A stretch of DNA of 64,000 bases from NCBI RefSeq assembly GCF_002197685.1, contig NZ_NBBI01000003.1, forward strand, positions 372,001 through 436,000, read 5' to 3'. The notes under the pieces are model-generated. The model was not told the DNA's origin. It worked only from the letters and a program-made list of their open reading frames with translations, and did no database searches. Positions 43,825 through 51,100 of the stretch are shown piece after piece; positions within the stretch are counted from its first letter, which is position 1, and the number at the start of each line of letters is the position of its first letter. This stretch comes from Sphingomonas dokdonensis. Lineage in GTDB: Bacteria > Pseudomonadota > Alphaproteobacteria > Sphingomonadales > Sphingomonadaceae. The position numbers and the translations under genes were made by a program.

Positions 43825-44334
43825 ATGGAGGTTGGGGATCGGATTGCGTTCTGGGAGTACGGGGACGAAATTGGGCGCTGCGATCCCATATTCCGGCCTG
43901 GCGACTTTGGCGTCGTGGTTGCACGCGATGGGGATGCTATCGTGTGTTTGCTTACGGATGATAGCGGAAAGGTCCTGTGGTGGCGGGGAGACACCCTCTT
44001 CGCCGAGGAGTTCATTCCACTCGCCTACGCCCCCCCGCATCCCTGTGGAGCGCCTTCCCGTGCCGTATGGCACCATGACGGGAGAGCCGCGATGATCGCC
44101 GATCCGCTTTCAACGGTATGGCGCGCGAGAGCGGCGGTGACACGGTCATTCCGGGAGCAGAAGCGCTTTATCCAAGCGGCTTTCTCCCTCATTGTCGCCA
44201 TGCACAATGGCAAGCCCGACCCGGTCGAAGCCGCGCGCTTACGAAAGCTACTGGACGAGCGCTTAGCGAGCCAACGCCCGACGCGCGGCGTGCTGCAAAA
44301 ACTGCTGCAAAAGGCGCGAGGAGTATCAGATTAG
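43825..44334 (+). CDS. Right-end island protein, unknown
   Basis: 169 residues beginning MEVGDRIAFWEYGDE (GGAGG upstream). The first 70 residues are beta-rich (RPGDFGVVVARDGDAIVCLL, GKVLWWRGDTLF), suggestive of a small barrel such as an SH3-like fold; the rest is helical and basic (RRSFREQ-type, LRKLLDERLASQ). Its last codons contain the TGCTGCAA repeats of the right end. No family recognised. Confidence 0.62.
   Translation: MEVGDRIAFWEYGDEIGRCDPIFRPGDFGVVVARDGDAIVCLLTDDSGKVLWWRGDTLFAEEFIPLAYAPPHPCGAPSRAVWHHDGRAAMIADPLSTVWRARAAVTRSFREQKRFIQAAFSLIVAMHNGKPDPVEAARLRKLLDERLASQRPTRGVLQKLLQKARGVSD
44291..44314 (+). repeat. Right-end 12-bp repeats (putative integrase arm sites)
   Basis: TGCTGCAAAAAC followed directly by TGCTGCAAAAGG, the same unit, orientation and 12-base period as the repeats next to attL. 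The first copy is identical to the third left copy. They end 60 bases before attR. Confidence 0.7.
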
Positions 44335-44373
44335 GTGTTTGATATAGCGGTACAATTTTGTCGAGGGGTAGTC

Positions 44374-44390
44374 TCCCTCCGTCTCCGCCA
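44374..44390 (+). repeat. attR core of the genomic island
   Basis: TCCCTCCGTCTCCGCCA, identical over 17 bases to the 3' end of tRNA-Ser at 27886-27902. The bases on either side differ from attL, so the repeat is limited to the core. Confidence 0.9.
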
Positions 44391-44446
44391 ACGGTCTGTT
44401 TCTGATCATCCGCTGTCATCCGAAAACGCCTAAAGCAATTAGCTTT

Positions 44447-44851
44447 GTGCCCGGGCTACCGTTCGCTCCTGTCCGTCGACTGGTGTCACCATCCGCCGCA
44501 AAGTGGCGGGACGTTGTAGGCGGCGACGGCATGGCAATGCGCAATGCGGTTCAAGTGCGCGCGTTGCGCGAGCCAAGGCGTCACCCGGTAGGCGAGGGGC
44601 TGATCCTGTGCATCAAGCCTGGCGGTTCGCGAAGTTGGCTTTATCGAGTGCAGTCTGGTGGGACGCGGCGCGAATACGGGCTAGGGTCTGATCGGGATGT
44701 GACGTTGGCAGAGGCGCAGGAGGCGGCGGCCCCTATCCGCAATCAGGCGCGTGCGGGACTAGTTCCGTTGGCAGAACGGCGACGCGCGCGCGAACGGATG
44801 CCGACGTTTAGCGAGGCGACGATCGCAGTGCACGCAGAGCGCGTTAGTTAA
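44447..44851 (+). pseudogene. Truncated P4-type integrase (N-terminal remnant)
   Basis: About 130 codons matching the arm-binding N-terminus (DUF4102) of P4-like tyrosine integrases: VGEGLILCIKPGGSRSWLYR, TRREYGLGSDRDVTLAEAQE, AGLVPLAERRRARERMPTFS. The frame stops at 44851 and no core-binding or catalytic domain follows. It begins about 55 bases after attR, where the integrase of another element using the same tRNA would lie. So it is the relic of an earlier or tandem island. Confidence 0.8.
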
Positions 44852-45025
44852 TATGTGGTCCAGCCTCCATTTAACAAGTTGCCAATGCGCGCTAGCGGTG
44901 ATGCGATTGGAACAGCGGTAGGCTGGAAAGACTACTTCACCGTCGCCATATATTCTCGATCACGCCGCCTATATTGAGCATGGCGTGGCTGAGAGCCTGG
45001 TGCTCCCGCTTGGAGGAGTGCGAAC

Positions 45026-45208
45026 ATGGTCTTTCGGTCGTCATCCGAGTATTTCGCCGGGCGCGCAGTTGAATGCAGGGCTGCAGTGAAAGGCGCTCCT
45101 GACGTTGGAACCGCTTTAGCGAACGCTGACTTGGCGGAGCGGTACGACAGGTACGCTGCAGAGGCACGCCGCCTTGAAGCCGAGGCGATCGGTCCGAAGG
45201 ATCGTTGA
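45026..45208 (+). CDS. Small helical protein, unknown
   Basis: 60 residues (MVFRSSSEYFAGRAVECRAA.., ADLAERYDRYAAEARRLEAE) with a strong ribosome-binding site (GGAGGAG) before the ATG. Largely helical and charged, cytoplasmic. Followed immediately by another small gene. Similar short proteins occur in many alphaproteobacteria in my recollection, without known function. Confidence 0.65.
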   Translation: MVFRSSSEYFAGRAVECRAAVKGAPDVGTALANADLAERYDRYAAEARRLEAEAIGPKDR

Positions 45209-45373
45209 ATGGCCTTTGCGCAGCGCTGGACGCAGACCTCGATCAACGATCTTCGCAACGCCTTGGCTCTAGGGCAGTCGACAACGGATGTCGCGACTAC
45301 GCTGCGCCGTCCTCTTGAGGATGTTCAAGCGATGATAGCGCGGCTGCGCTTGAAGGTGCTGGCCTCCCGCTGA
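45209..45373 (+). CDS. 54-residue HTH-like small protein, unknown
   Basis: MAFAQRWTQTSINDLRNALA.. followed by QSTTDVATTLRRPLEDVQAM looks like a small helix-turn-helix unit. The ATG directly follows the preceding TGA, so the two are coupled. It is too short for the usual cut-off but the length, coupling and composition support it. Confidence 0.6.
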   Translation: MAFAQRWTQTSINDLRNALALGQSTTDVATTLRRPLEDVQAMIARLRLKVLASR

Positions 45374-45401
45374 ACTCACGGATCACATCACGACAAAGCT
45401 T

Positions 45402-45961
45402 ATGCTTTTCGCCAGCCGCGCATGTGGCCGGCTTCGGCGGGGGGCAACGCGGCTGAACCACGGGACGGTCACCGCGCTGGGTGACGCGTCCGATCGCATC
45501 CTGGCTGTGGTCGCCACCCACGACCACGTCTGGCGGCAAGATGTAGGCGAGACCTTCGACCTTGCGGAACTGCTGCCGAAGCTATGCCAACAACTCGACG
45601 CACAAGCCCCGAGCCATCGAATTCATTGCGATTTCGAGTCCGCGGTCGTGACGACGGCGCCATCGATCGCCCTGTTGGTAACCGAAGCCGTCACGAATTC
45701 GATCAGATATGCATATCCGCATGAGAGCGGCGGTCCGATCCAAAACAAGGTTGCCAGCAAAGGCGATCAAGCGACGCTGACGATCAGTGATAACGGGGGA
45801 TCGGTTTGCCCGCTGACTTCGCGGCGGAGAAGTCGCCGGCGAGCAGCTTGGGCATGCGCCTCATCAAGACATTGTCGGCGTCAGTCGGAAGCGAAGCGGA
45901 TCTCATCACCGATAACGACACCCCGGTGGTCGTGAGAAACATCTGCCTTCAATCGCTTTGA
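45402..45961 (+). pseudogene. Sensor histidine kinase C-terminal part, frameshifted
   Basis: The first frame carries a HisKA_2/HWE-type pattern: ASDRILAVVATHDHVWRQ, FDLAELLPKLCQQLD and the ATPase N box LLVTEAVTNSIRYAYP, then LTISDNGG. At the run of five G at 45795-45799 the frame is lost. Adding one base restores GIGLPADFAAE, SLGMRLIKTLSASVGSEADL and an end at 45961. The N-terminal sensor domain is absent. Either a decayed gene or a homopolymer sequencing error. Confidence 0.75.
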
Positions 45962-46007
45962 AGGCGCGACGCGGTCCCGTTCGATAATGGCGAACGCGCG
46001 ATCGACC

Positions 46008-47657
46008 TCACACGTTCAGCCGCGTCAATCGTGCATCGGCGAGATCCAACTCGCGTCCGAGCTGGTCGGCCAGCGTCAGGCTGATCTCGCGTTGCTGCGC
46101 CAGATCGGAGACCGCCTGCCTTTCGGCGCGCACGGCCGCAAGCCGCAACCTGCGCTCGAGCCAGCTTTCCTGCTCCTGTTTCCATCGATGCTCGTCATCC
46201 CCCCGCAGGCTGTCGATGCGCTCGCGATATTGGTCCATGATGCGGGCCGCGATCTCGGTTGATCGGTCGGCATTGCCCATCTCTTCGGCGATCTCGTGCT
46301 GCACGCGCTCGATCTCGGCGATAGCGGCCTTTGCCGCCACGATGCGCGCTCGGTCGCGTTGTCCGGTCGCGCCGTCGTCGGATGGCAACTCGAGATCGCG
46401 CAGCAAAATGGGGAGGCCGACCGCCGCGATCACCAAGGTCGTCAGGATCACCCCGGACGCGAGCAGGATCACGAGATCACGCGCCGGGAACGGTGCACCG
46501 TCCGGCATCGAGAGCGGCAGCGTCAGTGCGCCCGCAAGCGTGATGCCGCCGCGCGCGCCTGCCACCGACATCGCACCAATGATGCGGCGGGGCGGGCTCC
46601 CGGTGTTCGCGGTGCCGAGCCGCTTGGCGCGCAACACGGTGAGGTGGAGCGACACCCAGACCCAGACGAACCGCAGCACCGCCAGAGCCGCGACGATCGC
46701 CGCGACATAGATGATCAACCACCAGGCACTCGGACGCCCGATCGACAGCGCGGTTTGCTGCGCCATGCTGAAGAAGCCCGGCAATTGCTCGCCCAGCAAC
46801 ACGAAGATGACACCGTTCAGCGTGAATTCGAGCATGTCCCACACCGCCCGCCGCCGGATGCGGGTCGCCGCGCCCACGGTGGCGCCGCTGCTCACGAAGG
46901 TCATGGAGATGCCCGAGGCGGCGGCCGCCAGGACGCCCGACGCATGCACATGCTCGGCGGCGAGATAGGCGCCGAACGGGATCAGCAGGCTGACCAGGAT
47001 GTTGGAGCCGCTATCGTCGCCGAAGCGCCGCGCGAACAAGGCCTTGCCCGTGATGACGAGCCACGTGATCGCGCCCCCGATCGCCACCCCGGCAAGCGCC
47101 ATCCAGGCAAAGGTCGTCGCCGCGCTGCCGAGCGAAAACGTGCCGCTCAGCGCAGCGGCAATGGCGAACCTGAGGCAGACGAGGCCCGAGGCATCGTTGA
47201 GCAACGATTCCCCTTCCAGGATGTGCATCATGCGCTTGGGCACCGGCACCTTCTGCGCCACCGCGCTGACCGCGATCGGATCAGTGGGCGAGACGACCGC
47301 AGCAAGGGCAAAGGCCACCGCCACCGGCATGGCTGGGATCAACCAATGAATGAACAAGCCCAGGCCGAGCACCGTCAGGAAGACCAGCCCCAGCGCCAGG
47401 CCGAGGATGGCGCCGCCGTCGCGAAACAACTCGTCCTTCGGCATGCGCCAGCCGTCGAGAAAGAGCAGCGGCGGGACGAGCAGCAGGAAGAACAGCTCGG
47501 GATCGAGCTCGACGCGCACGCCTGCGAAGACGCCGATCAGTGCGCCCAGGCCGATCTGCACCAACGGACGTGGCAGCGTCGCCGGCAAAATGCGCGCCAG
47601 AATACCGCTGACGACTACTGCGAGCAGCAGGAACAAACACAGGGTTACAACGCCCAA
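46008..47657 (-). CDS. Na+/H+ antiporter (CPA1 family)
   Basis: 549 residues: an N-terminal 12-segment exchanger with LVPPLLFLDGWRMP, AVVSPTDPIAVSAVA and LEGESLLNDASGLV (the CPA1 ion-binding ND motif), then GARGGITLAGALTLPL, and a 130-residue helical cytoplasmic tail (AEIERVQHEIAEEMGN, RMDQYRERIDSL-like). It exchanges Na+ or K+ for protons at the inner membrane. TTG 47657 is chosen: AGGAG lies 7 bases before it and the next residues enter the first membrane helix; the upstream extension is unlike the family. Confidence 0.9.
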   Translation of the reverse strand: MGVVTLCLFLLLAVVVSGILARILPATLPRPLVQIGLGALIGVFAGVRVELDPELFFLLLVPPLLFLDGWRMPKDELFRDGGAILGLALGLVFLTVLGLGLFIHWLIPAMPVAVAFALAAVVSPTDPIAVSAVAQKVPVPKRMMHILEGESLLNDASGLVCLRFAIAAALSGTFSLGSAATTFAWMALAGVAIGGAITWLVITGKALFARRFGDDSGSNILVSLLIPFGAYLAAEHVHASGVLAAAASGISMTFVSSGATVGAATRIRRRAVWDMLEFTLNGVIFVLLGEQLPGFFSMAQQTALSIGRPSAWWLIIYVAAIVAALAVLRFVWVWVSLHLTVLRAKRLGTANTGSPPRRIIGAMSVAGARGGITLAGALTLPLSMPDGAPFPARDLVILLASGVILTTLVIAAVGLPILLRDLELPSDDGATGQRDRARIVAAKAAIAEIERVQHEIAEEMGNADRSTEIAARIMDQYRERIDSLRGDDEHRWKQEQESWLERRLRLAAVRAERQAVSDLAQQREISLTLADQLGRELDLADARLTRLNV

Positions 47658-47810
47658 ATCATACTCCTGATCGATCGGCTGCCGGCGACTGCCGATACAA
47701 GGATCCAAGCTACACCATAAGCTGCGTGCATCAGCCAACCGCAGTCAGCGACACGCGGGCGAGCAGTTTCACGGCCGGGGACATCGTCGAGGATCAGTGC
47801 GGCAGAAAGA

Positions 47811-47996
47811 TCAGGTGCGGCGGGCACGCATCGCCCAGCAGACGGCGAGAACGGGCGCCGCAAGCCCGAGCCAGGAGATGACGTCGCGCCAGCCATCCCC
47901 GGTCAGCGCGACCACCAAAGCGACGCTGCTGAGCACCGCCACAACCAGCGGCACGGCGAAGATCGCCCACAGCCCCTGCCGCTTGCGCCGGGTCAT
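47811..47996 (-). CDS. Small two-helix membrane protein
   Basis: 61 residues: a basic start (MTRRKRQG), hydrophobic LWAIFAVPLVVAVLSSVALVVAL and a second segment ISWLGLAAPVLAVCWAM. Its ATG overlaps the stop of the PepSY gene by 4 bases, so they form an operon. Such small proteins accompany PepSY/iron-uptake proteins in sphingomonads. Role unknown. Confidence 0.75.
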   Translation of the reverse strand: MTRRKRQGLWAIFAVPLVVAVLSSVALVVALTGDGWRDVISWLGLAAPVLAVCWAMRARRT

Positions 47997-49150
47997 TCGG
48001 CCGGCATCACGGCGCCGCCGGTCTCGACTTCGCGGACATGCGCGGCCGGCGAGGCGCGGCGCTTGCCGAGCCAGAGATAGATTCCGCTCACCAGGATCAC
48101 GATCGTGAACAGGTCGAGAATCGCCCAGAGGATTTTGAGCGGCAGGCCACCGTAATCGCCGAAATGCAGCGGCCGGGAGAGCGAGAGCGACGCATTATAC
48201 CACGGCATCGCCCGCGCGGCGGTAAAGGCGCCGGTCTCGGCATCGATCAGCGCGGGGGTCAGCAGCCGCTCGGTGAGCGGCGTGTCGCCCTGAAAAAACA
48301 CCGCATAATGATGGCTCGAGCTGAACTTCCCGCCAGGAAAGCCGATGAACTGCGGATTGTTGCCGGGCAGGGCCTTGCGGGCCTCTGCCATCGCCTTGTC
48401 GAGCGAACCGTAGCGCGACGGCGGCAGCGCACCCTTGCCCGCGTATTCGCGGGTCATCGCGGCGAGCTCCCGGCTGCGCCACAGCGTGTTGATCGGTTCC
48501 TCCAGCGTGTTGATCACGCCGGTGACGCCGACCACGGCCATCCACGCCAGCGCGACGACGCCAAGCAGGTTATGATAGTCGATCCACTTGAGCCGTGTGC
48601 TGCGTGACGTTCTGAGCGTGCCGAACGCAAGCTTGCGCATGAAGGGCGCGTAGAGGATCACACCCGACACCAGCGCGGCGGCGAACAGCACACCCATCGC
48701 GCCGAGGAACAGCATGCCCGGCAGTCCCAGGAACATGTCCGTATGGAGCTGGAGCAGGAAATGCATCACGCCTTCGCCGTCGGCTTCCTGGCCTAGCGCC
48801 CTGCCGGTCGACCGATCAAAGAACTGGATCGTCATCTGCGATGCGGGCGCATCGGGACGCGGCCCGGTGGTGATCGTCATCGACGGCTGATCGTTGTCGA
48901 ACGCCATGAACAGCGGCACGTCGCCGGGCCGCGCGGCGAGCGCCTTTCCCATCATCACGTCGAGGGGCAGCAGCCCCGGCGTGGTGCCGGACGATCCGAC
49001 ACCCGGCATGCCGAACTGAGCCGCGCCGCCGCTCAGTCGGTCGATCTCGTCATGGAAGATCAGTGGCAGCCCGGTGACGCAAAGCATCAGCAGGAAGGCC
49101 GTGCAGATCAGACTGGTCCATTTGTGGACAAGATACCAGATGCGGATCAT
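47993..49150 (-). CDS. PepSY-associated TM helix protein
   Basis: 385 residues with four membrane segments (LICTAFLLMLCVTGLPLIF, LFLGAMGVLFAAALVSGVIL, NLLGVVALAWMAVVGVTGV, LDLFTIVILVSGIYLWLG) and conserved His in VHKWTS, LHTDMFLG, WIDYHNLLG. This PiuB/FhuF-neighbour type is often linked to siderophore uptake and may reduce ferric complexes. A Fur-box-like sequence lies 32 bases before the ATG, supporting iron control. No TonB receptor is adjacent. Confidence 0.9.
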   Translation of the reverse strand: MIRIWYLVHKWTSLICTAFLLMLCVTGLPLIFHDEIDRLSGGAAQFGMPGVGSSGTTPGLLPLDVMMGKALAARPGDVPLFMAFDNDQPSMTITTGPRPDAPASQMTIQFFDRSTGRALGQEADGEGVMHFLLQLHTDMFLGLPGMLFLGAMGVLFAAALVSGVILYAPFMRKLAFGTLRTSRSTRLKWIDYHNLLGVVALAWMAVVGVTGVINTLEEPINTLWRSRELAAMTREYAGKGALPPSRYGSLDKAMAEARKALPGNNPQFIGFPGGKFSSSHHYAVFFQGDTPLTERLLTPALIDAETGAFTAARAMPWYNASLSLSRPLHFGDYGGLPLKILWAILDLFTIVILVSGIYLWLGKRRASPAAHVREVETGGAVMPAE

Positions 49151-49181
49151 GGAAGTGGACAGAGCAACAGCGTTCTTGTGC

Positions 49182-49198
49182 GAGTGATTATCATTACC
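49182..49198 (-). promoter_or_regulatory. Fur-box-like operator
   Basis: The minus strand reads GGTAATGATAATCACTC, matching TAATGATAATCA of the 19-bp Fur consensus over 12 consecutive bases. It sits just upstream of the PepSY gene where a repressor would block transcription. Confidence 0.7.
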
Positions 49199-49400
49199 GG
49201 GTATGATTGGCGCTATTCCGTGTCAATCGAGATTGCGCCAGCAAAGACCATCATCATCAGTTGAGGCTCTTCGCCACGCCGATGATGGTGGTGGAGCAGA
49301 ACGATGCCCTGTCCGGGCCGCAACGGTTCGGCTGGGCCGGAACAATGCGAGGCGTTGAAAGCGCGAGAGTACCGCCTGCCCCGCCTTTGAAGGTTAAGGG

Positions 49401-50270
49401 GTGAGGCGCAAAATTTCCGACGCCGCCGGCGGCATCGGTGGCGAAGTGTGCAAGACTCTGTCGGCGGCAAACACCCCGTTCCGGGCAATGTGCCGCAAGC
49501 AGGAGCAGGTCGACCGTCTCCAAACTAACGGCATGGACGCGGTGCTCGGCGACTTTGACCGCCCCGAAACGTTATTCGCGGCGATGACCGGCATCGCCAC
49601 CATGTTCCTGATCACGCCGTCGACCCCCGATCGGTTCGCGCGGGAAGTCGCTGCGATCGATGCGGCCAAGCCCGCGGGGGGCGGGCGAATCGTCAAGAGA
49701 TCGGCCTCGGACGGTAACGTGCGCTCGCAAGTTCTCTGGGCGCAAACGCACGCACTGATCGATCAACACCTGCGCGCAACCGGCATCGCCTGGACGATCC
49801 TGACGCCTACAGCGTTCATGCAGAACTTTCTGTGGTTCAAGGATCCGATCGCGAGGGGGGGCCTGCCCCAGGTCGCCGGCAAAGGCTCGGTTTCTTGGGT
49901 CGATACGCGCGACGTCGCGCGCATTGCGGCTACGGTGCTGACAGAAGATGGGCATGAAGGGCCGACCTGCTTTCTGACCGGTCCGGAAACTCTCGACATG
50001 GCGGAGGCGACAAGGCGCCTGATCGCCGTGATCGGGCACAAGGTCCGCTACCTCAACCTGCCGACACCCGCATTCCGCGCCATCCTGCGCCTGACCGGCA
50101 ATTCACGCTGGATCGCGAAGGGATTGATCAGCCAGTTTGCCGACGTCGTGGCCGGCCATCACGACATCGACCCGACCTTCGAGATCGAGCGGCTTACCGA
50201 CAAGCCGCCACACGGCTTCGTCGACTTCGTCCGCGATCACCTCCGGCAGTTCGCCAAAGCTGCCGCCTGA
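49401..50270 (+). CDS. NmrA/atypical SDR family NAD(P)-binding protein
   Basis: 289 residues of the NmrA/QOR2-like type: GMDAVLGDFDRPETLFAAM, TMFLITPSTPDRFAREV, ATGIAWTILTPTAFMQNF, GSVSWVDTRDVARIAA and GPETLDMAEATR. The N-terminal glycine motif is unusual: RKISDAAGGIGGEV in place of VTGATGxIGxxV, with the leading TG lost, which may impair cofactor binding. Start GTG 49401 follows AAGGTTAAGG. It precedes the SDR gene by 17 bases. Confidence 0.8.
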   Translation: MRRKISDAAGGIGGEVCKTLSAANTPFRAMCRKQEQVDRLQTNGMDAVLGDFDRPETLFAAMTGIATMFLITPSTPDRFAREVAAIDAAKPAGGGRIVKRSASDGNVRSQVLWAQTHALIDQHLRATGIAWTILTPTAFMQNFLWFKDPIARGGLPQVAGKGSVSWVDTRDVARIAATVLTEDGHEGPTCFLTGPETLDMAEATRRLIAVIGHKVRYLNLPTPAFRAILRLTGNSRWIAKGLISQFADVVAGHHDIDPTFEIERLTDKPPHGFVDFVRDHLRQFAKAAA

Positions 50271-50287
50271 ACGAATTGGAGTCCCAC

Positions 50288-51100
50288 ATGACATCAACCA
50301 ACCGCCCGCTTGCCGGTCATGCCGCGATCGTCACCGGCGCAAGCTCGGGCATCGGCCTTTCCGTGGCGGAGGCGCTCAGCGCTGCCGGCGCGGCGGTCGC
50401 GGTAAACTATCATTCGCACGCGGCGCCCGCGGAGGAACTCGTCGCGCGCATCACCGAGCAGGGCGGGCGTGGTATCGCGGTGCAGGCCGACGTGTCGCAG
50501 GAAGCCGAGGTAGTTCACCTGTTCGACGCGGCCACAAAGGCGTTCGGCCGCATCGACATCATGGTGTCGAACTCCGGCGTGCAAAAGGACGCTGCGGTTG
50601 CCGACATGTCGCTAGCGGATTGGAACGCCGTTATCGACATCAACCTGACCGGACAGTTCCTTTGCGCGCGCGAAGCGGTGAAGCGCTTTCGGGCGCAGCC
50701 GAAGCAGGGTCGGCCTGCCCGCAGCGCGGGCGCGATCATCGCGATGAGCTCGGTGCACGAAATCATCCCGTGGGCCGGACACATCAATTATGCCGCGGCG
50801 AAGGGCGGCATCCGCATGTTGACCCGCTCGCTCGCGCAGGAGGTCGCGGCGGAGGGCATTCGTGTCAATGCGATCGCACCGGGCGCGATCCGAACGCCGA
50901 TCAACCAGGATGCTTGGGACAGCGAGGAAGCGCTCACCAAGTTGCTGAAGCTCATTCCCTATGGCCGGATCGGCGAGCCGGAGGACGTCGCCCGCGCGGC
51001 GGTGTGGCTGGCGTCCGATGACGCGGATTACGTCACCGGAACGACGCTTTTCGTCGATGGCGGTATGTCGCTCTATCCTGAGTTCCGCGACAATGGTTGA
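50288..51100 (+). CDS. SDR family oxidoreductase (glucose 1-dehydrogenase-like)
   Basis: 270-residue classical SDR. Seen: AIVTGASSGIGLSVAEAL cofactor motif, NSGVQKDA (NNAG equivalent), catalytic Ser in MSSVHE, YAAAKGG (YxxxK) and IAPGAIRTPIN. The glucose 1-dehydrogenase label follows the general similarity to that subgroup; the substrate is not proven. GGAG lies 8 bases before ATG 50288. Overlaps the GH15 gene by 8 bases. Confidence 0.9.
   Translation: MTSTNRPLAGHAAIVTGASSGIGLSVAEALSAAGAAVAVNYHSHAAPAEELVARITEQGGRGIAVQADVSQEAEVVHLFDAATKAFGRIDIMVSNSGVQKDAAVADMSLADWNAVIDINLTGQFLCAREAVKRFRAQPKQGRPARSAGAIIAMSSVHEIIPWAGHINYAAAKGGIRMLTRSLAQEVAAEGIRVNAIAPGAIRTPINQDAWDSEEALTKLLKLIPYGRIGEPEDVARAAVWLASDDADYVTGTTLFVDGGMSLYPEFRDNG

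Larger units (their letters stand above)
27903..44390. mobile_element. Genomic island integrated at tRNA-Ser(GCU), about 16.5 kb
   Basis: Bounded by the tRNA 3' end (attL) and an exact 17-bp direct repeat (attR). The tyrosine integrase gene starts within 75 bases of attL. Inside are a regulator, a partial exopolysaccharide cluster, a serine recombinase, a reverse transcriptase and several orphan genes. 12-bp-period repeats near both ends resemble integrase arm sites. No conjugation or replication genes are seen, so it is at most mobilisable by others. The broken sugar-transferase gene and the small broken ORF indicate some decay. Confidence 0.88.

Noticed and set aside
46296..47720. 474-codon plus-strand frame
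   Set aside because: Antisense to the Na+/H+ antiporter, highly charged and repetitive as shadows are.
49207..49404. Possible C-terminal fragment of a serine hydrolase (SGPQRFGWAG)
   Set aside because: The resemblance covers under 30 residues and no upstream part of the gene exists nearby. Too weak to list.
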